A stretch of DNA of 64,000 nucleotides, taken from assembly GCF_030547185.1 (NCBI RefSeq), contig NZ_JAUOQR010000005.1:62001-126000 (forward strand), written 5' to 3'. The stretch is from Neptuniibacter sp. 1_MG-2023 (GTDB taxonomy: Bacteria; Pseudomonadota; Gammaproteobacteria; Pseudomonadales; Balneatricaceae). The position numbers and the translations under genes are program-made. The notes beneath the pieces were generated by a model. The model did not search any database. It was not told the origin of the DNA and saw nothing but the letters and a program-made list of their open reading frames with translations. This document shows, piece by piece, positions 27,371 to 37,335 of the stretch (the stretch's first letter is position 1; every line of letters begins with the position of its first letter).

Positions 27371-28303
27371 ATGGCTGGCTCCAGCTTTTTCGCGCTAATT
27401 GATGATATTGCAACCCTGCTGGATGACGTAGCGAGTATGACAAAAGTCGCCGCACGAAAAACCGCAGGCGTATTAGGTGATGATTTAGCTTTAAATGCTG
27501 AGCAAGTCTCCGGTGTTAAAGCTGATAGGGAGCTACCCGTTATCTGGGCGGTAGCAAAAGGCTCTTTGCTGAATAAAATGATTCTTGTGCCTGCTGCTCT
27601 GGCCATTAGTTACTTTATTCCTTGGCTGATCACCCCTTTATTGATGCTCGGCGGACTGTTTTTATGCTTTGAAGGGTTTGAGAAAGTATTCCACGCCCTA
27701 TTCCACTCGAAAGAATCAAAAGAAGCCCATCATAAAGAACTTAAATCGGCGATTGAAAATACAGATGTAGACATTGTTGAATTTGAGAAACAGAAAATAA
27801 AAGGCGCTATTAGAACTGATTTTATCTTATCCGCAGAGATAATCGTTATTACTTTAGGCACAGTGGCGGGCGCTGCACTACTCACCCAACTCTCCGTATT
27901 AATTGGTCTTTCTTTTATTATTACCGTAGGTGTATATGGCATAGTGGCGGGTATTGTTAGGTTAGATGATATGGGGCTCTATTTAATTCGTAACCCTGAT
28001 AGCGGCCGTTTTCAGAAAGCCTTAGGTCGAGGAATCTTATCCGCCGCGCCAAAATTGATGAAAGCGCTTTCAATTATCGGCACTATCGCCATGTTTATGG
28101 TGGGTGGTGGAATACTTGTTCATGGTTTACCTTTCTTGCATCATTTTATCGAGCAGGTAACGGACGGTTCCGACGCTATATTAATGGTCATTGTCTCCAC
28201 ACTATTAGAGGCATTAAGTGGTGTTATTGCTGGTGCACTTGTTCTTATCCTTGTTCAGGCCATTAAAGCAATTATCCCTAGTAAACTAACAACAGCAGAA
28301 TAA
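27371..28303 (+). CDS. yedI: DUF808-family membrane protein (YedI-like)
   Basis: The 310-residue inner-membrane protein starts with the DUF808 signature MAGSSFFALIDDIATLLDDV. Conserved stretches also include AGVLGDDLALNAEQV and the multi-helix C-terminal half. E. coli YedI is of the same family and length. The molecular function is unknown. It stands alone, upstream of mgtE, from which a 10-base-arm hairpin separates it. Confidence 0.88.
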   Translation: MAGSSFFALIDDIATLLDDVASMTKVAARKTAGVLGDDLALNAEQVSGVKADRELPVIWAVAKGSLLNKMILVPAALAISYFIPWLITPLLMLGGLFLCFEGFEKVFHALFHSKESKEAHHKELKSAIENTDVDIVEFEKQKIKGAIRTDFILSAEIIVITLGTVAGAALLTQLSVLIGLSFIITVGVYGIVAGIVRLDDMGLYLIRNPDSGRFQKALGRGILSAAPKLMKALSIIGTIAMFMVGGGILVHGLPFLHHFIEQVTDGSDAILMVIVSTLLEALSGVIAGALVLILVQAIKAIIPSKLTTAE

Positions 28304-28343
28304 TACTAATCATAAAACGGCTGTTTATTGACCCTATGATTAA

Positions 28344-28383
28344 GGATAGCTACCTCCTCCTTTAAATACTTATGTAGCTATCC
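28344..28383 (+). terminator. Hairpin between yedI and mgtE
   Basis: GGATAGCTAC (28344-28353) and GTAGCTATCC (28374-28383) pair perfectly around a 20-base loop. No U-run follows. It could end the yedI transcript or act in the mgtE leader. No resemblance to a full Mg2+ riboswitch was seen. Confidence 0.4.
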
Positions 28384-28459
28384 CCTTTAAAGCAAACCGC
28401 GTATCGCCTGTAACAATGTGCAAACATAATGCTTAAATATCTATAGCTGGAGCAAGACC

Positions 28460-29890
28460 TTGTCCGACTCTCACTCTCAACATTTATCACAATCGATCCA
28501 GCGTATTCAGTTACTTATCAATCGAAAAGAGGTAATTGAAGCTTGGTTGCATAGCCAGAACAAACAGCCTAAACATTCGCTCGTGGAATCATTAACCCAC
28601 AGACAGCATTTAACCGAACTTGGCCAGCTCATTAATCGGTTACACCCTGCAGATACCGCTCTACTCCTTGAATCTATTCCACCAGAACAGCGCCCTTTGA
28701 TCTGGCATTTAATTGATGAAGAGAAAGCAGGTGCTGTATTACTTGAGCTGTCTGATTCAGTAAAACATGAGCTCATTAACCACTCTGACACTCAGATTCT
28801 AACCGCCGCTGCCCAGCACCTTGAAAGTGATGAGATCGCCGATTTAGTACAAGATCTGCCAAAAGATGTGGCCCCTGATTTACTCTTCTCCCTATCAAGC
28901 GAAGAGCGTGACCGCGTCCGTTCCGCTATGAGTTTTCCTGAAGAGTGCGTTGGCGCTTGGATGGAGTTTGATATGCCCGTTGTCCGTGATGATATATCAC
29001 TCGATGTCGTACTAAGGTTTTTTCGACGCCAAGGATCTCTGCCTGATAACTCGGGTCAGATCATGGTCATTGATGATTATGGGCATCTAAAAGGAACCCT
29101 CGCATTAGAGGATCTATTAACCCATAGTGGCGACCTACCTATAGCCGATGTTCTCGACGATAAGCCCATTACGTTTCACACGAATAGTTCTGCCGAAGAG
29201 GCTGCTCGCAGCTTTGAGCGCTACGAGTTAATTGTCGCACCGGTTGTTAACGCCCATAACAAGCTCGTAGGTATACTGCGTGTCACCGCCTTAATGGATT
29301 TAATAGCGGAACAGGCCCATAAAAAACTACTCCTTAATGCGGGTTTGAATAAAGAGGAAAACCTATTTGATCCTATATCAAAGTCCGCAAAAAACCGCTG
29401 GCCTTGGATCGCCCTGAACCTTTTAATTGTCTTTATTGCTTCACGTATTATTGATCAGTTTGAAACTGTAATTACCCAAGTCGTCGCACTAGCAGCCCTA
29501 CTCCCTATCACCGCTAATATTGGCGGTAATGCAGGAAATCAAGTGGTTGCGTTAGTTATACGCGGTTTAGCTACAAAACAATTAACTGCAAGCAACACGC
29601 TGCAACTACTAAGAAAAGAGCTTTCCATCTCCCTTATGAATGGCCTTATGTGGGGCTGCATTACCGCTTTTATTACCTATCTTCTCTATAGCAATATTTA
29701 CCTTTCTTTAGTCATGATGCTCGCTATGTTAAGCACTATGTTGTTTGCCTCCCTTATCGGAGTAGCGATCCCCATTGCATTAAAACGTCTTGGACAAGAT
29801 CCCGCCTTAGGCAGCAGCGTTATCATCACAGGTACTACCGATACATTGGGCTTTTTAATATTCTTAGGGCTCGCCGCTGTGATTTTATAA
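28460..29890 (+). CDS. mgtE: Magnesium transporter MgtE
   Basis: This 476-residue Mg2+ channel has an MgtE_N superhelical domain (to about 150), a CBS pair (about 160-280), a plug helix and five transmembrane helices. NIGGNAGNQ marks the Mg2+ pore. The start is a TTG at 28460, giving MSDSHSQH. GGAG lies upstream at fair spacing and no in-frame ATG suits better, so the gene may be translated weakly. A REP-like hairpin lies just past the stop. Confidence 0.92.
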   Translation: MSDSHSQHLSQSIQRIQLLINRKEVIEAWLHSQNKQPKHSLVESLTHRQHLTELGQLINRLHPADTALLLESIPPEQRPLIWHLIDEEKAGAVLLELSDSVKHELINHSDTQILTAAAQHLESDEIADLVQDLPKDVAPDLLFSLSSEERDRVRSAMSFPEECVGAWMEFDMPVVRDDISLDVVLRFFRRQGSLPDNSGQIMVIDDYGHLKGTLALEDLLTHSGDLPIADVLDDKPITFHTNSSAEEAARSFERYELIVAPVVNAHNKLVGILRVTALMDLIAEQAHKKLLLNAGLNKEENLFDPISKSAKNRWPWIALNLLIVFIASRIIDQFETVITQVVALAALLPITANIGGNAGNQVVALVIRGLATKQLTASNTLQLLRKELSISLMNGLMWGCITAFITYLLYSNIYLSLVMMLAMLSTMLFASLIGVAIPIALKRLGQDPALGSSVIITGTTDTLGFLIFLGLAAVIL

Positions 29891-29945
29891 AACCTTCGGC
29901 CAAAGGTTGGGGTTCTATTTAGGAGCTCACCTTTACGCCCCCAAC
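29891..29945. repeat. REP-like hairpin after mgtE
   Basis: AAAGGTTGGGGTTCTAT and TTAGGAGCTCACCTTT (29902-29934) form an imperfect hairpin with a short loop, flanked by CTTCGGCC. A GCCGCC/GGCGG repeat follows near 29970-29995. It belongs to the family at 24999 and 40134. Confidence 0.6.
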
Positions 29946-30150
29946 GAATAAATAACACAGCTACACCAAAAAACGCGCCGCCAACTAGGCGGCCAGCTCA
30001 GCCGATAAAAAACTCCTACAGTGCTAAGGTTAAATTAAGACTTTTTCTTATATTTACCATCGCTAATTAACCGTATGATTGGGCCTATCCTGTTAACTCA
30101 ATATTTAGCTGTTATTGATAACCTTTCCTCTACAAGGAATGTAGAAAGTT

Positions 30151-30498
30151 ATGTCCAGCGTATCCTTAAAACTCATTAAAGATTTAGATGATTTTAAATT
30201 CATCTATTACTGGGCTTGCCCTCATAGCGGCCAAATCAGCCCTAATCTGCCAACCTTACTGCATGCAAGTGAATGGTTAGTTGACTACCAAGCTAAAAAA
30301 TATCAAAACACCGAGCGACGAAAATCGACAACAGACCGTCGTAGACGAGCTTATAAATCCAGCTCACCCGATATGGAACTCATCTATTCAAGACGTATTA
30401 ATCCAGAAGGTCGGCGCGTAACCGATAGACTTCCTACCGTTGACTTAGATATGACGCCGGATAAATGCAGGGAAGTGAGGGATCAATTTATAAACTAA
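30151..30498 (+). CDS. Hypothetical Arg-rich protein
   Basis: I do not recognise this 115-residue protein. The N-terminal half has an aromatic patch (FKFIYYWACPH). The middle is strongly basic (ERRKSTTDRRRRAYKSS), and a second ERR-like stretch follows (NPEGRRVTDR). No signal peptide or membrane segment is seen. AAGGA lies at good spacing before ATG 30151. RRxxxDRR-type repeats occur in linkers of regulatory proteins, but no domain can be named. It is alone between mgtE and ybiT. Confidence 0.6.
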   Translation: MSSVSLKLIKDLDDFKFIYYWACPHSGQISPNLPTLLHASEWLVDYQAKKYQNTERRKSTTDRRRRAYKSSSPDMELIYSRRINPEGRRVTDRLPTVDLDMTPDKCREVRDQFIN

Positions 30499-30551
30499 TG
30501 CAAATAATGCGGTGTTAGATATATCCTCTCTGCCGAAAAACACACATAAAA

Positions 30552-30630
30552 AAAGCTGAACCCTGTGAATAGATAGACTCAACCCCATTTAAGCGGTCCC
30601 ACTATCGTCAACAAACAGCTGTTCAGCTTT
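30552..30630 (-). terminator. Bidirectional stem between hypothetical gene and ybiT
   Basis: AAAGCTGAAC (30552-30561) pairs with GTTCAGCTTT (30621-30630) across a 59-base loop. On minus the stem ends in seven T. It lies past the ybiT stop. The long loop is unusual for a plain terminator. Confidence 0.5.
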
Positions 30631-30687
30631 ATTTTAAAAGGTGGCCAACCTAATGGCCTCCTTCAACAATGCCCTTAGTCGTTGTAA

Positions 30688-32292
30688 CTAAGCAACCTTG
30701 CTGGCTTTCTCTTGATCCGTTAAGTACTCATCATAGGTACCTTGGAAGTCGATCACTTTATGATCCTTTATCTCAAGAATACGCGTCGCAAGTGATGATA
30801 CAAATTCACGGTCATGGCTAACAAATATAATCGTACCATCATAATTCGCTAAACCATTATTCAACGCCTCGATAGATTCCATATCTAAATGGTTGGTTGG
30901 CTCATCTAAGATCAAAACGTTTGTATCTGACATCATCAGTTTGCCAAACAATAGACGGTTTTTCTCTCCACCTGAACATACTTTTGCTTTTTTGTTGGCA
31001 TCATCTGCTGTGAAGAGCAAACGCCCCAACATACCACGTACCGCTAGATCATCATGTTTTGGTGTACGCCATTGCGACATCCACTCAAACAAAGTCAGGT
31101 CATTATCAAATTCATCACTACTATCTTGTGGGCAGTAACCGATCTCTGCATTTTCTGCCCATTTTATTTCACCATGATTCACGTTAAGTTCGTTAAGCAA
31201 GCAACGTAATAAGGTTGTTTTACCAACACCGTTCTCACCGATCACCGCTAACTTAGCACCCGCTTCAAGAATCATATGGCCGCCAGAAAAAAGTACTTCG
31301 CCATCAAATCCATGGGAAATATCTTCAATAACTAACGCTTGGCGGTGCAATTTTTGATGCTGTTTCATCGTAATATAAGGCGCAACACGACTGGATGGTT
31401 TAACTTCATCTAGTTTTATTTTTTCCATGCGTTTAGCACGGGATGTTGCCTGTTTAGCTTTTGATGCATTGGCAGAGAAGCGGTTTACAAACTGCTGAAG
31501 ATCGTCTATTTCAGCCGCTTTCTTAGCATTGTCCGCATGAAGCTGTTCACGAATAAGCGTAGATGCTGCAACAAAGTCTTCGTAGTTACCTGGGAATATA
31601 CGCAACTCACCATAATCTATATCAGCCATATGGGTACAAACTGAATTCAAGAAATGACGGTCATGGGAGATGATAATCATTGTACATTTACGCTGGTTCA
31701 ATAGCTCTTCAAGCCAGGTAATCGTATGAATATCCAAGTTGTTGGTCGGCTCATCCAATAACAGGATATCTGGATTAGCAAACAACGCCTGCGCCAAAAG
31801 AACACGTAGTTTCCAACCGGGAGCAACTTGGCTCATTGGGCCCCAATGCAACTCTTCTGCAATACCAGCTGAAAGAAGAATCTCTCCAGCACGACTTTCT
31901 GCGGTATAGCCATCCATTTCAGCAAACTCACCTTCAAGGTGGGCGACCTTCATTCCATCTTCTTCAGACATCTCAGGTAAAGAATAGATACGATCACGCT
32001 CTTGCTTAACCTTCCATAGAGGAGCATCGCCCATGATAACGGCATCAATAACGCTGTACTCTTCAAAAGCGAACTGATCTTGGCTCAGTGTGCCAACGGT
32101 ATAACCCGGTGTAATGGAGACGTTACCGGATGTGGGTACCAGCTCCCCACTGAGGATCTTCATAAACGTTGACTTACCACAGCCATTCGCACCGATAAGA
32201 CCGTAACGGTTACCATTACCAAATTTGGCTGAAATGTTTTCGAACAAAGGCTTAGAGCCAAACTGCATGGTGATGTTTGCGGTAGAAATCAA
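30688..32292 (-). CDS. ybiT: ABC-F family ATPase YbiT
   Basis: This 534-residue soluble protein has two ABC domains joined by a helical linker (P-site tRNA interaction motif region around 240-310). Walker A is GANGCGKS in domain 1 and GENGVGKT in domain 2. Both Walker B motifs read [10 protein letters not shown] and [14 protein letters not shown] proteins act on the ribosome. Length, linker ([22 protein letters not shown]) and ends match E. coli YbiT closely. Confidence 0.93.
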   Translation of the reverse strand: MISTANITMQFGSKPLFENISAKFGNGNRYGLIGANGCGKSTFMKILSGELVPTSGNVSITPGYTVGTLSQDQFAFEEYSVIDAVIMGDAPLWKVKQERDRIYSLPEMSEEDGMKVAHLEGEFAEMDGYTAESRAGEILLSAGIAEELHWGPMSQVAPGWKLRVLLAQALFANPDILLLDEPTNNLDIHTITWLEELLNQRKCTMIIISHDRHFLNSVCTHMADIDYGELRIFPGNYEDFVAASTLIREQLHADNAKKAAEIDDLQQFVNRFSANASKAKQATSRAKRMEKIKLDEVKPSSRVAPYITMKQHQKLHRQALVIEDISHGFDGEVLFSGGHMILEAGAKLAVIGENGVGKTTLLRCLLNELNVNHGEIKWAENAEIGYCPQDSSDEFDNDLTLFEWMSQWRTPKHDDLAVRGMLGRLLFTADDANKKAKVCSGGEKNRLLFGKLMMSDTNVLILDEPTNHLDMESIEALNNGLANYDGTIIFVSHDREFVSSLATRILEIKDHKVIDFQGTYDEYLTDQEKASKVA

Positions 32293-32839
32293 AAGAGAGG
32301 TACCTAAGAGATAATATGAAGAACACAGGCCCCTACAAAAGGCCTAAATATGGGAGGCGCACTATAAAGATTTATGCCCGAAATGTCGAGGTAAATCGTA
32401 CAAGAAACACACAATTATACGTATAAAAATTGCCGGCGGGCCTCCCCTATTATTAAATATTTATGCTTTATATTTGTGAAAAACAATCACTCTGCTCCGT
32501 TTTAAGTGAAAGAAGCAGGGATGATGAATTCACTGAGCAACTTATACCTTTGATCCACTTTATATAGAGTCAGATAATTAGGTCATAAATAACATGTCGC
32601 TAGTACTGCACTAAAAACCATTAGATTAACAATAGAGCGCCTTTATAGACGTACTACTCAAGAAATGCTTTTCACGCCTTACTTCTCTTTAGGTAACACG
32701 CATATCTTTTGAACACGCCCCTTTTCCTACTCTATTTTTTGAGGGGGGAGCTTTCTTCTTAACTTATCGTTAGTCATATTTCTGCAAAGTTCCAGAGGTA
32801 CTATCCATTTGCCTCTCAACTATTAGGTAGAACCCCAAC
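32293..32839. other. 547-base gap between divergent ybiT and the Na/Pi symporter
   Basis: No convincing ORF, Pho box or RNA gene was found. The region is AT-rich and would hold both promoters. A purine tract GAGGGGGGAG lies near 32740 and a TATTATTAAATATTTATGC stretch near 32450. Confidence 0.4.
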
Positions 32840-33988
32840 ATGGAAAATAATCAAGCGGTACTTCCCAAGCAAAACGAGTATCAAAACTATCTACAATGGA
32901 TAATGGTTAGCTTTTTAGTCTACTTATTGATCTGTGCTGTTGGCATGATAGGTAGTGGATTTAAAATGGCCTCAGCCGGTCATGCGAGTGAACTCTTTTC
33001 TTTCGCTAGCAATCCTTTTGCAGGGCTTGTCGTTGGTATCATAGCCACAGCATTAATTCAGTCATCGTCTACCGTCTCCTCCATTATTGTGGGGCTTGTG
33101 GCTGGTGGCCTTCCTGTAGAGCTTGCGGTTCCTATGATTATGGGGGCCAACGTAGGTACATCTATCACGAACACGATCGTCTCCCTTGGTCACGTCCGTG
33201 CGAAAGAAGAATTCAAGCGCGCTTTTTCAGCCGCAACCGTACACGACTTCTTTAATTTACTGTCTGTAATGATTTTCTTACCATTGGAAATCGCCTTTGG
33301 TCTTTTAGAGAAAATAGGCAGTTGGTTATCAAGCCTATTTTACGGTTCTGGTGACTCATCGATTAAGAGCTTTAACTTTGTAAAAACAGCAACAGCCCCA
33401 GTCGTTAATACAGTTAAAGATGTAACCCATTCTTTCGGCGACCAACTTGGCGGTATTGCGTTGATCTTAATTGGTATTGGTCTCATCTTTATTGCCATTA
33501 CCATGGTCGGTAAGTTGTTGAAAAAGCTGATGGTAGGCAAAGCTAAAGATATTATGCACACAGCGATTGGTCGCGGACCTTTATCGGGTATTGCATCAGG
33601 TACTTTAGTCACTATTTTTGTCCAATCATCATCTACAACCACATCCTTAATGGTGCCACTTGCAGGCTCTGGCGCATTCAAATTGAAGGATATTTATCCA
33701 TTCACGTTGGGCGCAAATATTGGTACTTGTGTGACAGCCGTACTTGCAGCCACCGCTGTGACAGGTAACGCACAAGCGGCACTACAAATCGCCTTTATTC
33801 ACCTTGTTTATAATATTCTAGGTGTCGTGCTAATTTATGGTCTACCACTACTAAGAAATATACCGGTTAAATGTGCGGAAGCATTAGGTGGAATAGCGGC
33901 TGAAAATAAACTTGCCGCGCTAGGTTATATTTTAGGCGTGTTCTTTGTCGCCCCAGCCCTTTGTTTGGGCATTAGCAGCCAACTTTAA
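32840..33988 (+). CDS. Na+/phosphate symporter family protein (NptA-like)
   Basis: The 382-residue inner-membrane protein has two inverted Na/Pi repeats, each with the QSSS motif: ALIQSSSTVSS and IFVQSSSTTTS. Each is followed by a GANxGT motif (MGANVGTSITN, LGANIGTCVTA). It probably imports phosphate with sodium, useful in a marine cell. No Pho box was seen upstream. A small coiled-coil gene follows 14 bases downstream. Confidence 0.9.
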   Translation: MENNQAVLPKQNEYQNYLQWIMVSFLVYLLICAVGMIGSGFKMASAGHASELFSFASNPFAGLVVGIIATALIQSSSTVSSIIVGLVAGGLPVELAVPMIMGANVGTSITNTIVSLGHVRAKEEFKRAFSAATVHDFFNLLSVMIFLPLEIAFGLLEKIGSWLSSLFYGSGDSSIKSFNFVKTATAPVVNTVKDVTHSFGDQLGGIALILIGIGLIFIAITMVGKLLKKLMVGKAKDIMHTAIGRGPLSGIASGTLVTIFVQSSSTTTSLMVPLAGSGAFKLKDIYPFTLGANIGTCVTAVLAATAVTGNAQAALQIAFIHLVYNILGVVLIYGLPLLRNIPVKCAEALGGIAAENKLAALGYILGVFFVAPALCLGISSQL

Positions 33989-34002
33989 TTAAGGGGAATC
34001 CT

Positions 34003-34227
34003 ATGAGCAATTTACAAATATTGTCCACTGAGAGACTAAACAAATTAATCGATGAAACACAGCTAACACTGCAAGAGTTAAAGCAAGAAGTGATTCGTCG
34101 TGAACATCTCAAACAAGAGCATGAGATCAAAGATTTAGAGCACCACATGAGCAGTGCGGAGTTCAATTTGAATAGCATTAAGAATTTTATTGCTTATCTT
34201 CTTGAAGAATCCAAAAAGAACAAATAA
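34003..34227 (+). CDS. Small coiled-coil protein downstream of the Na/Pi symporter
   Basis: The 74-residue protein is almost entirely helical and charged (ETQLTLQELKQEVIRREHLKQEHEIKDLEHH), with heptad leucines. No signal peptide or membrane segment is seen. AGGGGA stands before ATG 34003. It is 14 bases past the symporter stop and is followed by a strong terminator, so the pair forms an operon. A regulatory or partner role for the symporter is inferred from position alone. Confidence 0.65.
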   Translation: MSNLQILSTERLNKLIDETQLTLQELKQEVIRREHLKQEHEIKDLEHHMSSAEFNLNSIKNFIAYLLEESKKNK

Positions 34228-34245
34228 ATACAAAGAGAGAATAAT

Positions 34246-34280
34246 AAAAAACCAATTTCCGAGATGGGAATTGGTTTTTT
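34246..34280 (+). terminator. Terminator of the Na/Pi symporter operon
   Basis: AAAAAACCAATTTCC (34246-34260) pairs with GGGAATTGGTTTTTT (34266-34280), one U-G, around a 5-base loop. It works in both directions by its A/T flanks. Confidence 0.88.
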
Positions 34281-34620
34281 TGTTTTACATCCCTAAAAAA
34301 CAATAAGCTTAGCCCACCACCAACCAAAGCCTTCGCGTATTTTTCTAGTGTGTAATCTACCAAGGTTTATTATCTTAAATATCGAGGTACAGCCGCACAA
34401 AAAGCCTTCCCTTCACAGGACTATAACTCATCTCGAATTAGCAAATTTCACTAGACCGAACCTACAGAAACTTATCAATATGTATTGTTTTAGATCAAAT
34501 AAGCAGAACTTAAGTATCAAGCATATGATTTTACTGATTTTAATATTGCTTTTCATAATGTAGTTAAGTAGTTTCGCTACATCGTAAAATAAAAGTTCAT
34601 CACTTTAGGTTGTCTTTACA
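34281..34620. other. 340-base gap upstream of the chemoreceptor
   Basis: A 71-codon frame at 34348 has no ribosome site and unlikely composition. I see no RNA gene or clear regulatory palindrome; the region presumably holds the chemoreceptor promoter. Confidence 0.35.
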
Positions 34621-36666
34621 ATGCCCTCATTTTTCCGTGATTCCTCTATAGTTAAACAGCTTACCTACATAATGTTAGTCATCGTTGTAGTTATATTTAC
34701 AACATTAAACGTATTTATAAACCGTGAAGTTGATAATGCTTTCATGGAAACCGTTGAGCGATCAGTCGAGCAGCAGGTGGACCACCTATCTCATAATATT
34801 GATTTTTTTAATCAAACTCTGCGCCAACAAACCGCTGAACTTGGCTCAGCTTTTATCAGTATGTTCCCCGGTGAAATCACTACAGATGACTTTCTTAAAG
34901 ACTATGTAGGTCAATACGAAGTACCTCTATTGGTAAATAATGGAGAGGTTATTAGCAACGATTTCAGCAAAGCGGACCAATTTAGCGAACTGACCGGTGC
35001 TACTGCGACTATATTTATGCGTGTAGGTGATGACTTTTTGAGAGTGAGCACCTCTCTTCGTACGGCTGATGGAAAACGCGCCATAGGCACGATGCTCGAT
35101 AAGACTCACCCTGGATATAAACAACTTATTAGCGGCGATGAATATATAGGCCCTGCATATATTTTCGGCCGTCACTACATGACCAAGTATGTCCCCTTTA
35201 AAAATGAGAATGGCGACGTAGCGGGTCTTTTTTATGTCGGTTTAGATTACACCTCACATTTAGATGCTCTTAAAGAATCTATTACTCAACTTAGTATTGG
35301 TAAAAAAGGTTACGCTTACATTGTTAATCTAGAAGAAGGCGAACACTTTGGTGAGCTAGTTTTACATCCGAACAATAAAGTAAACAAAATATCTGAGATC
35401 TCTGAACATGGTAATGAACTGCTAGAGATCATAAAAAATAACCCACGTGGTACTCGACAGTTCTCAGTAAAAGCCCCTGATGGAACAATACAAAATCAAC
35501 TGATCGCTTTTACACAAAACACACAGTGGAATTGGGGCGTGGTTGTTCAAAGTGACACCGCCGAGTTAACTCAAGCTAAAGACATTTTACTGGTAGAAAT
35601 GACCGTTATCTCGGTTATCAGCGCCATTGTGATCACCCTACTTCTACTTATTACCTTACGTACTCGTCTTCAACCTATCGCTCAAATATGCAACTACATG
35701 CAGGCGATTGGTAAAGGGGATCTAACCACTGTTATCAGTACAGATATGGGTTCCGAAAACAGTCAAAATGAGATCCACTTACTCAGCCGCAGCGCCAAAG
35801 CCACCGTTGCAGGGTTACGTAATGTTACTCAACAGTTAAACAACACTATGCAGACAATAACGACACACCTCAATACAGTGTCAGGCGGTATCACCCGCTT
35901 AAATGGGGATTTAGATCGCCAACAACAAGAAACAGAGATGGTCGCCTCCGCTATATCTGAAATGACAGCAACCTCCGAAGAGGTTGCAAGTAATGCAGCC
36001 TCTGCTGCTCAACAAACACAGCTAGCCAATAACGAAGCTAAAAATGGTGATCAGTTAGTACAACAGGTCGTTAGCTCAATCGAAAGCATCTCTAGTGAAG
36101 TGAATGAACTTACCGGCATGATTGAGCAAGTTGAATCTAATAGTAACGCAATCGGCACAGTGATGGATGTGATTCAGAATATAGCTGAACAAACCAATTT
36201 ACTGGCCCTAAATGCGGCGATTGAAGCAGCACGAGCAGGTGATGCTGGACGTGGTTTCTCGGTTGTTGCTGATGAAGTGCGTAACCTTGCCCAGCAAACA
36301 GCCAACTCCACTACCGAAATCAGAGAGATGATCGAGCGTCTACAAGGCAACACTCGTAATGCTGTAGAGCGAATGGAGCTAAGCAACGATAAAGTTAAGT
36401 GCAGTGTTGATATGACCTCTCAAGCTGGGGAAGCACTGACCGCTATTACCGCCTCAGTTACCAATATTTCAGATTCGAGTATGCAGATCGCATCGGCCGC
36501 TGAAGAGCAAACTGCCGTGAGTGAAGATATCAGTCGCAACGTTGAAAATATTAGTAACATCGCGATGGAAACCGCTCAATCAAGTCAACAGATGGCCAAT
36601 GCGATCTACGAATTAGATAATGCGGGTAAAGAACTACAGCGTGTTGTGAACCTGTTTAAAACCTAA
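34621..36666 (+). CDS. Methyl-accepting chemotaxis protein with periplasmic Cache domain
   Basis: The 681-residue receptor has one membrane helix at about 13-33. A periplasmic Cache_3-Cache_2-type sensor domain follows (to about 315, with [17 protein letters not shown] and GLFYVGLDY). The second helix is at about 325-350, then HAMP. The MCP signalling domain has the hairpin tip [20 protein letters not shown] near 520. Such Cache domains bind small organic ligands. No CheR pentapeptide is seen at the C-terminus. It is monocistronic. Confidence 0.93.
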   Translation: MPSFFRDSSIVKQLTYIMLVIVVVIFTTLNVFINREVDNAFMETVERSVEQQVDHLSHNIDFFNQTLRQQTAELGSAFISMFPGEITTDDFLKDYVGQYEVPLLVNNGEVISNDFSKADQFSELTGATATIFMRVGDDFLRVSTSLRTADGKRAIGTMLDKTHPGYKQLISGDEYIGPAYIFGRHYMTKYVPFKNENGDVAGLFYVGLDYTSHLDALKESITQLSIGKKGYAYIVNLEEGEHFGELVLHPNNKVNKISEISEHGNELLEIIKNNPRGTRQFSVKAPDGTIQNQLIAFTQNTQWNWGVVVQSDTAELTQAKDILLVEMTVISVISAIVITLLLLITLRTRLQPIAQICNYMQAIGKGDLTTVISTDMGSENSQNEIHLLSRSAKATVAGLRNVTQQLNNTMQTITTHLNTVSGGITRLNGDLDRQQQETEMVASAISEMTATSEEVASNAASAAQQTQLANNEAKNGDQLVQQVVSSIESISSEVNELTGMIEQVESNSNAIGTVMDVIQNIAEQTNLLALNAAIEAARAGDAGRGFSVVADEVRNLAQQTANSTTEIREMIERLQGNTRNAVERMELSNDKVKCSVDMTSQAGEALTAITASVTNISDSSMQIASAAEEQTAVSEDISRNVENISNIAMETAQSSQQMANAIYELDNAGKELQRVVNLFKT

Positions 36667-36681
36667 TCAATAGCCGAAATC

Positions 36682-36715
36682 AGCAACCTACACGCCTAAA
36701 GGGCTGTAGGTTGCT
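36682..36715. terminator. Hairpin between convergent chemoreceptor and zinc-protein genes
   Basis: AGCAACCTACA (36682-36692) pairs perfectly with TGTAGGTTGCT (36705-36715) around a 12-base loop. The U-run is weak. Confidence 0.55.
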
Positions 36716-36732
36716 CTTAACCCTATAGCGCT

Positions 36733-37296
36733 TTAATCCCAGGTTATACGGCCAGCACACAGCATACAACCTTTCTCAAAGCTATCTTCAAGATCACCGG
36801 TCTGTACCGTTTCACATGTTTCACAGCGACCGGGGGGGCGATGCTCCTCTAAACAGCCTAAACATAACCACTGTTCATCAAATTCAAACACCGTGTCATG
36901 GCTTTTACAACAGATATGGCATAAAGCCTGTGCGCCTTCATAATGATCAGCGGGCTCCTCTCCACACACTTTCGGCTCATTCTGCTTAACTACCTCAGTA
37001 TAAGTGAAAGGATGTGAACAACTAATACAGTGCTGATACTTAGCTCCATCATAGGCACTCACAGTGCCACACTGACAAAGCATACGTACAAAACGTACCC
37101 GTGTTCGACACAGCAGACAGTGACTAAAATAGATGGGCGCAAAGCCTTGTTCTTCGACCGCCGCATGATAGCCACATTGAGGACAATCAATTAGCTTAGC
37201 CCCATGATCAAGGTGAGCTTGTAACTCTGAGGTCAACGCATCAAACTGACTTTTCAGCGCAGGATCAGTTCTAGAGCAGGCATCTAATACAGACAA
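36733..37296 (-). CDS. Cysteine-rich multi-zinc-ribbon protein
   Basis: This 187-residue soluble protein has eight CxxC or CxC pairs: 38/41, 60/63, 74/76, 90/93, 126/129, 145/148, 158/161 and 177/180. This is enough for four zinc ribbons. The start is a TTG at 37296 with AAGGAAACGG upstream. I do not recognise a named family. It lies 39 bases downstream of rlmJ on the same strand, so it may be co-transcribed. Zinc binding is predicted; a nucleic-acid or protein-binding role is a guess. Confidence 0.65.
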   Translation of the reverse strand: MSVLDACSRTDPALKSQFDALTSELQAHLDHGAKLIDCPQCGYHAAVEEQGFAPIYFSHCLLCRTRVRFVRMLCQCGTVSAYDGAKYQHCISCSHPFTYTEVVKQNEPKVCGEEPADHYEGAQALCHICCKSHDTVFEFDEQWLCLGCLEEHRPPGRCETCETVQTGDLEDSFEKGCMLCAGRITWD

Positions 37297-37335
37297 AACC
37301 GTTTCCTTATATTGATAATATAGAGCTTGCTCAAG

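Noticed and set aside
28304-28459. Mg2+ riboswitch before mgtE
   Set aside because: Only one simple hairpin is present; the region is too short and lacks the multi-helix M-box pattern.
32293-32839. Pho box before the Na/Pi symporter
   Set aside because: No CTGTCAT-type direct repeat could be found.
34348-34563. 71-codon ORF upstream of the chemoreceptor
   Set aside because: It has no Shine-Dalgarno, an atypical composition and a chance hydrophobic end.
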